Positions 1-13,334 of a stretch of 64,000 bases of DNA are shown in pieces; position 1 is the first letter of the stretch, and every line of letters starts with the position of its first letter. The notes under the pieces are model-generated. The model was not told where the DNA came from. It worked only from the letters and a program-made list of their open reading frames with translations, and searched no databases. Source of the DNA: Leptodactylus fallax. Taxonomy: Eukaryota > Chordata > Amphibia > Anura > Leptodactylidae. Where the stretch lies: positions 1-64,000 of the forward strand of contig CAMRHE010001088.1 in assembly GCA_947044405.1 (NCBI GenBank), given 5' to 3'. Made by a program: the position numbers and the translations under genes.

Positions 1-3000
1 AGTATTGTTATTGGGGGCTGTACAGATGGCGGTGACAGTAGTGTTATTGGGGGCTGTACAGATGGCGGTGTGGTGACAGTAGTGTTATTGGAGGTTGTAC
101 AGATGGCGGTGTGGTGACAGTAGTGTTATTGGAGGTTGTACAGATGGCGGTGTGGTGACAGTAGTGTTATTGGGGGCTGTACAGATGGCGGTGTGGTGAC
201 AGTAGTGTTATTGGATGTTGTACAGATGGCGGTGTGGTGACAGTAGTGTTATTGGAGGTTGTACAGATGGGGGTGTGGTGACAGTAGTGTTATTGGAGGT
301 TGTACAGATGGCGGTGCGGTGACAGTAGTGTTATTGGAGGTTGTACAGATGGTGGTGTGGTGACAGTAGTGTTATTGGAGGTTGTACAGATGGCGGTGTG
401 GTGACAGTAGTGTTATTGGGGGCTGTACAGATGGTGGTGTGGTGACAGTAGTGTTATTGGGGGCTGTACAGATGGCGGTGTGGTGACAGTAGTGTTATTG
501 GGGGCTGTACAGATGGCGGTGTGGTGACAGTAGTGTTATTGGGGGCTGTACAGGTGGCGGTGTGGTGACAGTAGTGTTATTGGAGGCTGTACAGATGGCG
601 GTGTGGTGACAGTAGTGTTATTGGAGGCTGTACAGATGGTGGTGTGGTGACAGTAGTGTTATTGGGGGATGTACAGATGGCGGTGTGGTGACAGTAGTGT
701 TATTGGAGGTTGTACAGATGGCGGTGTGGTGACAGTAGTGTTATTGGAGGTTGTACAGATGGCGGTGTGGTGACAGTAGTGTTATTGGAGGTTGTACAGA
801 TGGCGGTGTGGTGACAGTAGTGTTATTGGGGGCTGTACAGATGGTGGTGTGGTGACAGTAGTGTTATTGGGGGCTGTACAGATGGCGGTGTGGTGACAGT
901 AGTGTTATTGGGGGCTGTACAGATGGCGGTGTGGTGACAGTAGTGTTATTGGGGGCTGTACAGGTGGCGGTGTGGTGACAGTAGTGTTATTGGAGGCTGT
1001 ACAGATGGCGGTGTGGTGACAGTAGTGTTATTGGAGGCTGTACAGATGGTGGTGTGGTGACAGTAGTGTTATTGGGGGATGTACAGATGGCGGTGTGGTG
1101 ACAGTAGTGTTATTGGAGGTTGTACAGATGGCGGTGTGGTGACAGTAGTGTTATTGGAGGTTGTACAGATGGCGGTGTGGTGACAGTAGTGTTATTGGAG
1201 GTTGTACAGATGGCGGTGTGGTGACAGTAGTGTTATTGGAGGTTGTACAGATGGCGGTGTGGTGACAGTATTGTTATTGGGGGCTGTACAGATGGCGGTG
1301 ACAGTAGTGTTATTGGGGGCTGTACAGATGGCGGTGTGGTGACAGTACTGTTATTGGAGGTTGTACAGATGGCGGTGTGGTGACAGTAGTGTTATTGGAG
1401 GTTGTACAGATGGCGGTGTGGTGACAGTAGTGTTATTGGGGGCTGTACAGATGGCGGTGTGGTGACAGTAGTGTTATTGGATGTTGTACAGATGGCGGTG
1501 TGGTGACAGTAGTGTTATTGGAGGTTGTACAGATGGGGGTGTGGTGACAGTAGTGTTATTGGAGGTTGTACAGATGGCGGTGCGGTGACAGTAGTGTTAT
1601 TGGAGGTTGTACAGATGGTGGTGTGGTGACAGTAGTGTTATTGGAGGTTGTACAGATGGCGGTGTGGTGACAGTAGTGTTATTGGGGGCTGTACAGATGG
1701 TGGTGTGGTGACAGTAGTGTTATTGGGGGCTGTACAGATGGCGGTGTGGTGACAGTAGTGTTATTGGGGGCTGTACAGATGGCGGTGTGGTGACAGTAGT
1801 GTTATTGGGGGCTGTACAGGTGGCGGTGTGGTGACAGTAGTGTTATTGGAGGCTGTACAGATGGCGGTGTGGTGACAGTAGTGTTATTGGAGGCTGTACA
1901 GATGGTGGTGTGGTGACAGTAGTGTTATTGGAGGTTGTACAGATGGCGGTGTGGTGACAGTAGTGTTATTGGAGGCTGTACAGATGGCGGTGTGGTGACA
2001 GTAGTGTTATTGGAGGCTGTACAGATGGCGGTGTGGTGACAGTAGTGTTATTGGAGGTTGTACAGATGGCGGTGTGGTGACAGTAGTGTTATTGGAGGTT
2101 GTACAGATGGCGGTGTGGTGACAGTAGTGTTATTGGAGGTTGTACAGATGGCGGTGTGGTGACAGTAGTGTTATTGGGGGCTGTACAGATGGCGGTGTGG
2201 TGACAGTAGTGTTATTGGAGGTTGTACAGATGGCGGTGTGGTGACAGTAGTGTTATTGGAGGTTGTACAGATGGCGGTGTGGTGACAGTAGTGTTATTGG
2301 AGGTTGTACAGAGGGGGGTGTGGTGACAGTAGTGTTATTGGAGGTTGTACAGATGGCGGTGTGGTGACAGTAGTGTTATTGGGGGTTGTACAGATGGCGG
2401 TGTGGTGACAGTAGTGTTATTGGAGGCTGTACAGATGGCGGTGTGGTGACAGTAGTGTTATTGGTGGTTGTACAGATGGCGGTGTGGTGACAGTAGTGTT
2501 ATTGGGGGTTGTACAGATGGCGGTGTGGTGACAGTAGTGTTATTGGTGGTTGTACAGATGGCGGTGTGGTGACAGTAGTGTTATTGGAGGTTGTACAGAT
2601 GGCGGTGTGGTGACAGTAGTGTTATTGGGGGATGTACAGATGGCGGTGTGGTGACAGTAGTGTTATTGGAGGTTGTACAGGTGGTGGTGTGGTGACAGTA
2701 GTGTTATTGGGGGTTGTACAGATGGCGGTGTGGTGACAGTAGTGTTATTGGAGGTTGTACAGATGGCGGTGTGGTGACAGTAGTGTTATTGGAGGTTGTA
2801 CAGAGGGGGGTGTGGTGACAGTAGTGTTATTGGAGGTTGTACAGATGGCGGTGTGGTGACAGTAGTGTTATTGGGGGTTGTACAGATGGCGGTGTGGTGA
2901 CAGTAGTGTTATTGGAGGCTGTACAGATGGCGGTGTGGTGACAGTAGTGTTATTGGTGGTTGTACAGATGGCGGTGTGGTGACAGTAGTGTTATTGGGGG

Positions 3001-3250
3001 TTGTACAGATGGCGGTGTGGTGACAGTAGTGTTATTGGTGGTTGTACAGATGGCGGTGTGGTGACAGTAGTGTTATTGGAGGTTGTACAGATGGCGGTGT
3101 GGTGACAGTAGTGTTATTGGGGGATGTACAGATGGCGGTGTGGTGACAGTAGTGTTATTGGAGGTTGTACAGGTGGTGGTGTGGTGACAGTAGTGTTATT
3201 GGGGGTTGTACAGATGGCGGTGTGGTGACAGTAGTGTTATTGGAGGTTGT
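1..3250. repeat. 41-bp minisatellite array with higher-order structure
   Basis: The unit runs from GACAGTAGTG through TTATTGGAGG, TTGTACAGAT and GGCGGTGTGGT (41 bp), about 79 copies. Variant units (GGGGGCTGTAC, GAGGTTGTAC, a GGTGGCGG form, and a 36-bp form lacking TGTGG) recur in the same order. The first ~1.26 kb is repeated starting at 1267 (offset about 1266 bp), and smaller blocks repeat at offsets of about 410 bp (10 units) and 492 bp (12 units). The array continues off the left edge of the window. No coding function is indicated. Confidence 0.97.
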
Positions 3251-4080
3251 AGGCCTTCCTGAATAGGTGAGTCTTCAGGACCTTCTTGAAGCTTGTGACT
3301 GTGGGGGTCAGTCTTATGTGTCTTGGTAATGAGTTCCAGAGTATGGGGGATGAACGGGAGAAGTCTTGGAGACGGTTGTGTGAAGATCGGATAAGAGCAG
3401 AGCTGAGTAGGAGGTCTTTGGAGGATCGGAGGTTACGTGCGCGCAGGTAGCAGGAGATTAGGTCGGAGATATATGGAGGGGACAGGTTGTGGATGGCTTT
3501 GTATGTCAGCGTTAGTAATTTGAACTCTATTCGCTGGGCGATGGGTAGTCAGTGAAGGGATTGGCAGAGGGGGCGGCCGATGAAGAATGGGGGAGAGGTG
3601 TATTAGGCGAGCAGCACAGTATAAGGTGGACTGGAGGGGGCGAGAGTGTTAGCTGGGAGGCCATGGAGAAGGGTGTTACAGTAGTCTAGGCGGGAGATTA
3701 TGAGGGCGAGGACTAGCATCTTTGTAGTTTCAGGGGTGAGGATGGTGCAGATTCGATGGATGTTCTTGAGTTGGAGGTGGCAGGAGGTGTTGAGGGTTTG
3801 GATGTGCGGCTTGAAGGAAAGGTCAGAGTCTAAGGTTATCCCAAGGCAGCGGGCCTGTGAGAGTGGTTCCATTAACTTTGATAGATGGGTCAGGTAGGGG
3901 GGCCATGCGAGGTGGGGCGAAGATGATGAACTCCATTTTCTCCATATTGAGTTTGAGAAAGCGGGAGGAGAGAAAGGAGGCTACGGCTGCGAGACATTCT
4001 GGGACTCTGGACAACAGGGAGGTAATGTCTGGACCAGAGAGATATATTTGAGTGTCATCTTCATAGCAATGGTATTGAAA
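3251..4080 (-). mobile_element. 5'-truncated LINE (CR1/L2-like) reverse-transcriptase fragment
   Basis: On the minus strand this encodes the second half of a non-LTR reverse transcriptase in several broken frames. Near 4045-4070 the catalytic-box region reads CYEDDTQIY, where families of this type usually have YADD. Then come a block ending LNMEKMEFIIFAP, LGITLDSDLSFKPHI, and SRLDYCNTLLHGLP (about 3650-3700). A C-terminal part ends near 3251 with a TSFKKVLKTHLFRKAY-like stretch. Frameshifts and stops separate these blocks, so it is a dead copy. The 3' side runs directly into the 41-bp array. Assignment to the CR1/L2 group rests on remembered motif style, not a search. Confidence 0.8.
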
Positions 4081-4617
4081 TATATCTTATTTATAATATA
4101 TCTTATTAGAAATATGTCTAGTTCTCCATTTATCCAGCTGAGTTACTTTTTACATATTAGTCTATGGAGAAGGGAGGGGGATAAAAGGAGGCTACTGGAA
4201 AACACACACAGGTTTCTGCTGCTGTTCCGCTCTGCTATTCTGTGATTGAGGGGGAGCTCTCTTCATACTGCTGTGCTAGAGATATGATGCAATAAATGAA
4301 TTATCACCCCCCCCTTCTCCATAGAGCTCTGTGTGTGAGCAGGATAGGGCAATCCATGTAAACAAACAGTCTGAGTGAAGATAAGAAGCATCAGCCTAAT
4401 AAGTCGAAGAGGAAACAGATCTCCTTGATGTGACTATGAGAGTTTCTTATATTCACTTGGACTAGTCATTTATGAAAAGTGCATTTTAAGAATAAAAGTA
4501 TAAGGATAGGTTCACACTCGCGCCGACACTCCGTCTGCTGCGAATCCGACCTAAATGTCATAAAACTGTCTGGGGACAAGATAGGGAAAGGTTTGCGACG
4601 CTTTGCTTAAAAATCCA
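4081..4617. other. Non-coding DNA, no gene recognised
   Basis: AT-rich to mixed sequence with no supported open frame, RNA gene or tandem repeat. A short C-run lies near 4307-4315. From about 4503 (AGGATAGGTTCACACTCG) the sequence resembles the edge of a dispersed repeat leading into the hairpin that follows. Confidence 0.5.
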
Positions 4618-4810
4618 TTCACTTCTATGGGTTTTTAAAGCAATGCGCGGGTGTGCGCTTACACCCTCTGTGCCGTGAAGCCGTTTTTTTTGTCGGACAC
4701 AACAAACTCCTGCATATCCGACTTTGTTTCCGACGAAAAAAAACTGGCTTCGCAGCGCAGAGGGTGTAAGCGCACACCCGCGCATTGCTTTAAAAACCCA
4801 TTCAAGTGAG
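4618..4810. repeat. Long inverted repeat / foldback element (MITE-like)
   Basis: The left arm at about 4618-4696 (containing GGGTTTTTAAAGCAATGCGC) is nearly the exact reverse complement of the right arm at about 4730-4810. The arms are about 80 bp with only a few mismatches, separated by a loop of about 33 bp that is itself partly self-complementary. The transcript would form a long hairpin. No flanking target duplication could be fixed, so the outer limits of the parent element are unknown. Confidence 0.85.
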
Positions 4811-6735
4811 CACCCCCTGTCATTCTGCTCAAATCTCAAGTTTTACATTCATGGTCATTTCTTTGCAGACACAACTATCCTGTGTGTCTAATGTGGATAA
4901 TAATCTTTTTTAGCCTTAACTCGCCCTCCATTCCTTGAGCACTCTATCTGCATCTTTTCAGATGACTTTGACAATTTTGTTTGGCTTTGCAGCAGCTGCC
5001 TGGCGTTGGGTGCTACAGCCCCATCTGCTACTATTAATCCTGGCCTATGAATGTTAATGGTTTTGTTCTGTGTTTTAATCTTTAGGCTAGGGCTAACAGA
5101 GAGTTTGGCTGTGACTCACGTCGTGCAGCCAAAGTTCACCAGGATTCCTTGTGACTCTCACTCACAATGGAGGATGCCATGACCACGTCATCTATCTATA
5201 CATATATGTACAAACACCCGGCACGCTGACACTGAGGCAATGACATTTACATCCTCTTCATTACACAGTGATGAGTATTGGTAATTAAAGTGACCCCAGA
5301 GATGACCTGTCATCTATCACAGCGGTGAGCGCGGCTTCCGGGCTTCTTTCATCAGTAATAGGGCTACGACTACAGCAGGGACCAACACTACAGGACAGAG
5401 GAAAGTTACATAAAGAAGGGGCAGGACACCCCACAATGGTGCGATAATTCTGGCAGAGGATGAGAATGCAACAAACTGGAATGAATAAGATAAGGGAGCA
5501 GAAAATTCGCAGAAGGTAAATATCGTAAAACCTCACACAGATGCTGTGGAAGTGGATTGTATTCTCCAGCACTGCTCCAGTAGATCCACTATTTGTCATC
5601 AATGTGATTATTGTATAGAAGCTTCATATTGGAACCTGAACTGTGCGTCTCTGATCTCTATCACCGCCGCCATCATGGCACTTATATGGCCTAATGAGCA
5701 GCGCTCACAATGAATCTCACTCGGAGCCATCTGTGGTCATGAATATTTCAGGATATTGTATGGAGATGGAGGGTGTTATTATTCCAAGTTCTAGGAGGAA
5801 ACCATAACCAGAAAGCATCACTGGGACACAATCGCAAATGGTGAGCCAGATATGAAGCTTTCTGCATCAAGTGGCATTACTGGCTGTGAACCCTCCATGA
5901 CATGAAGGAATCTTAGCTATGGCCCAACACTGCTGCGAGAGCAACATAATACAATGGAACGAATCTGTGCTGTGCGCATTACAGTAGTGCAGATAATAAA
6001 TATATTCGATTGCAAGCTCCTAGATACAATATTACATAACTCCTAAAATTATGACATACATACATGCCAAATAGTGACCCCAGTGCCCATCACAATATCT
6101 TCAGGCAATAGAATTTAACAATGTAACACTTTATACAATGAAAACAGGGCAGGAGGTGAAGACATATCCAAATCTACATCTGATATATCCATAATTACAA
6201 TAAGACTTGCCATTATCTCCTGGGTAATTGTGGTGCCCATCAGATCACGACCAGAGATCTTTCTGCCCTGTGATGACATTTATATATAAGTTATTGATCA
6301 GGAATAATTGAGCAATGGATCATCTGCCGATATCCCCAAGCCCCCGGGTCCAGGATACCTTCCTAATTGTAGATGCCTCTGAGAAAAGGAGATTGTTGGC
6401 ATTACCAGCACAAGATATTAAGGACATTAATTAATCTGTTGACAAGATAAACGGTAAAAAACCCGACTGCCAATCACTCCGAGAGCCATTACTAATAATC
6501 ACTCCCTGACACCAAATGTAAGACAGAAGATCAATGAACCTGAGTCCAGAGATCAAAGACATTTATTACAGAGACCTGCTGCTATTTATATCACAGGACT
6601 GAGAGACCGGAGGATCTAATTGTGTCCTGCCAAACCGAGTATGATGTATAACCGAACTCAATCATGTACGACATAGACAGGGCAGAATGTGTAAGGTAGC
6701 TCTGATCATAGAGCGGATTACAAAACAGATAAGAT
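4811..6735. other. Non-coding DNA, nothing recognised
   Basis: About 1.9 kb of single-copy-looking, AT-rich sequence. Open frames here are short and lack family motifs; the longest, about 105 codons on the minus strand at 5285-5602, has no recognisable domain. No tRNA, CpG-rich promoter or tandem repeat was seen. Confidence 0.5.
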
Positions 6736-9700
6736 ATAACTACAAAATCACAAGTCCCTATATACAACAAAATAAATACTATACTATTGCCCAAACATAT
6801 TGCACAAATTGTACAATACTATTGTACAAAAATATAACTGCTATAATACTGCTCCTATGTACAAGAATATAACTACTATAATACTACCTCCTATGTACAA
6901 GAATATAACTACTATAATACTACCTCCTATGTACAAGAATATAACTACTATAATACTGCTCCTATGTACAAGAATATAACTACTATAATACTGCCCCTAT
7001 GTACAAGAATATAACTACTATAATACTGCCCCTATGTACAAGTATATAACTACTATAATACTACCTCCTATGTTCAAGAATATAACTACTATAATACTGC
7101 TCCTATGTACAAGACTATAACTACTATAATACTACTATGTACAAGAATATAACTACTATAATACTGCCCCTATGTACAAGAATATAACTACTATAATACT
7201 ACCTCCTATGTACAAGAATATAACTACTATAATACTACCTCCTATGTACAAGAATATAACTACTATAATACTGCCTCCTATGTACAAGAATATAACTACT
7301 ATAATACTGCTCCTATGTACAAGAATATAACTACTATAATACTGCTATGTACAAGAATATAACTACTATAATACTGCTCCTATGTACAAGAATATAACTA
7401 CTATAATACTACCTCCTATGTACAAGAATATAACTACTATAATACTGCTCCTATGTACAAGAATATAACTACTATAATACTACCTATGTACAAGAATATA
7501 ACTACTATAATACTACTCCTATGTACAAGAATATAACTACTATAATACTGCTCCTATGTACAAGAATATAACTATTATAATACTACTCCTATGTACAAGA
7601 ATATAACTACTATAATACTACTATGTACAAGAATATAACTACTATAATACTACTCCTATGTACAAGAATATAACTACTATAATACTGCTCCTATGTACAA
7701 GAATATAACTACTATAATACTGCTCCTATGTACAAGAATATAACTACTATAATACTGCTCCTATGTACAAGAATATAACTACTATAATACTACCTCCTAT
7801 ATACAAGAATATAACTACTATAATACTATCTCCTATGTACAAGAATATAACTACTATAATACTGCTATGTACAAGAATATAACTACTATAATACTGCTCC
7901 TATGTACAAGAATATAACTACTATAATATTGCACCCTATGTACAAGAATATAACTACTATAATACTACCTCCTATGTACAAGAATATAACTACTATAATA
8001 CTACTCCTATGTACAAGAATATAACTACTATAATACTACTATGTACAAGAATATAACTACTATAATACTACTCCTATGTACAAGAATATAACTACTATAA
8101 TACTGCTCCTATGTACAAGAATATAACTACTATAATACTGCTCCTATGTACAAGAATATAACTACTATAATACTGCTCCTATGTACAAGAATATAACTAC
8201 TATAATACTACCTCCTATATACAAGAATATAACTACTATAATACTATCTCCTATGTACAAGAATATAACTACTATAATACTGCTATGTACAAGAATATAA
8301 CTACTATAATACTGCTCCTATGTACAAGAATATAACTACTATAATACTACCTCCTATGTACAAGAATATAACTACTATAATACCACCCTATGTACAAGAA
8401 TATAACTACTATAATACTACTATGTACAAGAATATAACTACTATAATACTACCCTATGTACAAGAATATAACTACTATAATACTGCTCCTATGTACAAGA
8501 ATATAACTACTATAATACTGCTCCTATGTACAAGAATATAACTACTATAATACTGCTCCTATGTACAAGAATATAACTACTATAATACTACCTCCTATGT
8601 ACAAGAATATAACTACTATAATACTACTCCTATGTACAAGAATATAACTACTATAATACTACTATGTACAAGAATATAACTACTATAATACTACTCCTAT
8701 GTACAAGAATATAACTACTATAATACTGCTCCTATGTACAAGAATATAACTACTATAATACTGCTCCTATGTACAAGAATATAACTACTATAATACTGCT
8801 CCTATGTACAAGAATATAACTACTATAATACTACCTCCTATATACAAGAATATAACTACTATAATACTATCTCCTATGTACAAGAATATATCTACTATAA
8901 TACTGCTCCTATGTACAAGAATATATCTACTATAATACTACCCCTATGTACAAGAATATAACTACTATAATACTACTCCTATGTACAAGAATATAACTAC
9001 TATAATACTGCTCCTATGTACAAGAATATAACTACTATAATACTACCTCCTATGTACAAGAATATAACTACTATAATACCTCCTATGTACAAGAATATAA
9101 CTACTATAATACTGCTCCTATGTACAAGAATATAACTACTATAATACTGCTCCTATGTACAAGAATATAACTACTATAATACTACCTCCTATGTACAAGA
9201 ATATAACTACTATAATACTACCTCCTATGTACAAGAATATAACTACTATAATACTGCTCCTATGTACAAGAATATAACTACTATAATACTGCTCCTATGT
9301 ACAAGAATATAACTACTATAATACTACCTCCTATGTACAAGAATATAACTACTATAATACTACCTCCTATGTACAAGAATATAACTACTATAATACTGCC
9401 CCCTAGTACAAGAATATAACTACTATAATACTACCCCTATGTACAAGAATATAACTACTATAATACTACCTCCTATGTACAAGAATATATCTACTATAAT
9501 ACTACCTCCTATGTACAAGAATATATCTACTATAATAGTACCTCCTATGTACAAGAATATAACTACTGTAATACTGCTCCTATGTACAAGAATATAACTA
9601 CTATAATACTGCTCCTATGTACAAGAATATAACTACTATAATACTACCTCCTATGTACAAGAATATAACTACTATAATACTACTCCTATGTACAAGAATA

Positions 9701-12700
9701 TAACTACTATAATACTACTCCTATGTACAAGAATATAACTACTATAATACTGCCCCTATGTACAAGAATATAACTACTATAATACTGCTCCTATGTACAG
9801 GAATATAACTACTATAATACTGCCCCTATGTACAAGAATATAACTACTATAATACTACCTCCTATGTACAAGAATATAACTACTATAATACTACCTCCTA
9901 TGTACAAGAATATAACTACTATAATACTGCTCCTATGTACAAGAATATAACTACTATAATACTGCTCCTATGTACAAGAATATAACTACTATAATACTGC
10001 TCCTATGTACAAGAATATAACTACTATAATACTACCTCCTATGTACAAGAATATAACTACTATAATACTGCTCCTATGTACAAGAATATAACTACTATAA
10101 TACTGCTCCTATGTACAAGAATATAACTACTATAATACTACCTCCTATGTACAAGAATATAACTACTATAATACTACCTCCTATGTACAAGAATATAACT
10201 ACTATAATACTGCCCCTATGTACAAGAATATAACTACTATAATACTACCCCTATGTACAAGAATATAACTACTATAATACTACCTCCTATGTACAAGAAT
10301 ATATCTACTATAATACTACCTCCTATGTACAAGAATATATCTACTATAATAGTACCTCCTATGTACAAGAATATAACTACTGTAATACTGCTCCTATGTA
10401 CAAGAATATAACTACTATAATACTGCTCCTATGTACAAGAATATAACTACTATAATACTACCTCCTATGTACAAGAATATAACTACTATAATACTACTCC
10501 TATGTACAAGAATATAACTACTATAATACTACTCCTATGTACAAGAATATAACTACTATAATACTGCCCCTATGTACAAGAATATAACTACTATAATACT
10601 GCTCCTATGTACAAGAATATAACTACTATAATACTACTACTATGTACAAGAATATATCTACTATAATACTACCTCCTATGTACAAGAATATAACTACTAT
10701 AATACTACTCCTATGTACAAGAATATAACTACTATAATACTGCCTCCTATGTACAAGAATATAACTACTATAATACTGCTCCTATGTACAAGAATATAAC
10801 TACTATAATACTACCTCCTATGTACAAGAATATAACTACTATAATACTGCCCCTATGTACAAGAATATAACTACTATAATACTACCCCTATGTACAAGAA
10901 TATAACTACTATAATACTACCTCCTATGTACAAGAATATAACTACTATAATACTGTCTCCTATGTACAAGAATATATCTACTATAATACTACCTCCTATG
11001 TACAAGAATATATCTACTATAATACTGCTCCTATGTACAAGAATATAACTACTATAATACTGCCCCTATGTACAAGAATATAACTACTATAATACTACTC
11101 CAATGTACAAGAATATAACTACTATAATACTGCTCCTATGTACAAGAATATAACTACTATAATACTGCTCCTATGTACAAGAATATAACTACTATAATAC
11201 TGCTCCTATGTACAAGAATATAACTACTATAATACTGCTCCTATGTACAAGAATATAACTACTATAATACTGCCCCTATGTACAAGAATATAACTACTAT
11301 AATACTGCTCTTATGTACAAGAATATAACTACTATAATACTGCTCCTATGTACAAGAATATAACTACTATAATACTGCTCCTATGTACAAGAATATAACT
11401 ACTATAATACTACCTCCTATGTACAAGAATATAACTACTATAATACTACCTCCTATGTACAAGAATATAACTACTATAATACTGCTCTTATGTACAAGAA
11501 TATAACTACTATAATACTGCTCCTATGTACAAGAATATAACTACTATAATACTACCTCCTATGTACAAGAATATAACTACTATAATACTGCTCTTATGTA
11601 CAAGAATATAACTACTATAATACTGCTCCTATGTACAAGAATATAACTACTATAATACTGCTCCTATGTACAAGAATATAACTACTATAATACTGCTCCT
11701 ATGTACAAGAATATAACTACTATAATACTGCTCCTATGTACAAGAATATAACTACTATAATACTGCTCTTATGTACAAGAATATAACTACTATAATACTG
11801 CCCCCTATGTACAAGAATATAACTACTATAATACTGCTCCTATGTACAAGAATATAACTACTATAATGCTGCTCCTATGTACAAGAATATAACTACTATA
11901 ATACTGCCTCCTATGTACAAGAATATAACTACTATAATACTACCTCCTATGTACAAGAATATAACTACTATAATACTATCTCCTATGTACAAGAATATAA
12001 CTACTATAATACTGCCCCTATGTACAAGAATATAACTACTATAATACCACCTCCTATGTACAAGAATATAACTACTATAATACTGCCCCTATGTACAAGA
12101 ATATAACTACTATAATACTGCCCCCTATGTACAAGAATATAACTACTATAATACTGCTCCTATGTACAAGAATATAACTACTATAATACTGCTCCTATGT
12201 ACAAGAATATAACTACTATAATACTGCCTCCTATGTACAAGAATATAACTACTATAATACTACCTCCTATGTACAAGAATATAACTACTATAATACTAGC
12301 TCCTATGTACAAGAATATAACTACTATAATACTGCCCCTATGTACAAGAATATAACTACTATAATACTGCTCCTATGTACAAGAATATAGCTACTATAAT
12401 ACTGCTCCCTATGTACAAGAATATAACTACTATAATACTGCTCCTATGTACAAGAATATAACTACTATAATACTGCTCCTATGTACAAGAATATAGCTAC
12501 TATAATACTGCTCCCTATGTACAAGAATATAACTACTATAATACTGCTCCTATGTACAAGAATATAACTACTATAATACTACCTCCTATGTACAAGAATA
12601 TAACTACTATAATACTACTCCTATGTACAAGAATATAACTACTATAATACTACCTCCTATGTACAAGAATATAACTACTATAATACTGCTCCTATGTACA

Positions 12701-12776
12701 AGAATATAACTACTATAATACTGCTCCCTATGTACAAGAATATAACTACTATAATACTGCTCCTATGTAAATATAT
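6736..12776. repeat. 35-bp minisatellite array (31-36 bp variants), about 6 kb
   Basis: The unit is ACTACTATAATACTGCTCC followed by TATGTACAAGAATATA. There are about 170 copies. Length variants arise in the ACTGCTCC / ACTACCTCC / ACTGCC segment (31, 32, 35, 36 bp). The left edge (6736-6850) holds clearly more diverged units and the core is very homogeneous. Blocks of several units recur in order, for example around 7640-7870 and 8060-8290, and again around 8520-8880, which indicates multi-unit duplication. The array ends at about 12776 in TATGTAAATATATTTATTG. Confidence 0.97.
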
Positions 12777-13334
12777 TTATTGTACAGGTTATCTTGTCTT
12801 GTTTTCCACTGTGATTATTTTTGTGTTTCTCTTTGCTGTATACATTACACTGTTTCTAGATAACAGTCTTCTCTGTATTTTTATGTATTGATGGCGCCAT
12901 CTGGTGTCCAGTAGCAGGTTTCCTGCTCTGTTGTGTCTGGCTTATCATTTTACTGACATTTCACTTTCTTGAGTTCTGTATTTTATTTATTGCTTCTATT
13001 AATGCATGAAGAATTGTTCACTGCTTTGTGAATGGAAAGGGCAGAGCAGGAATGAATGAGCCGCTGATGTCACCGGTGACTCATGCTGCATTACCATGGG
13101 CTCTGATCTTCCAGGACTCTGTCACCATCACGACAGGGTCTGACGCTCATAATGTTCTCTGTGGACAAGAATTTAAAAGCTTTCAGCTATGAACAGAGAA
13201 TTTCCCAGCATCCTCTGCTGATGTGTAATACATTAGTGGAATGACAGTCATCAATCCAGCACTGATAGAAGAAAATTATTTCTTCTTAAAGGAGCCACAT
13301 CCCAGAGCTGTGTGTTATAAAACGGTAAAAGATC
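12777..13334. other. Non-coding spacer between two arrays
   Basis: Unique-looking sequence of about 560 bp without a gene. One CTCF-like motif (13 of 14 consensus positions) lies on the minus strand at 12894-12907. Confidence 0.5.
12894..12907 (-). promoter_or_regulatory. CTCF-like motif (13/14)
   Basis: The reverse complement reads ACACCAGATGGCGC, differing from the CTCF core consensus CCASYAGRKGGCRS only at the first base. Function is inferred from motif match alone. Confidence 0.35.

Noticed and set aside
5285..5602. 105-codon minus-strand frame with a hydrophobic middle
   Set aside because: No homology recognised, no promoter or splice context; within chance for AT-rich vertebrate DNA.
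1..12776. Direct repeats with regular spacing considered as CRISPR
   Set aside because: Units are head-to-tail without unique spacers, no cas genes, and the window is vertebrate DNA.
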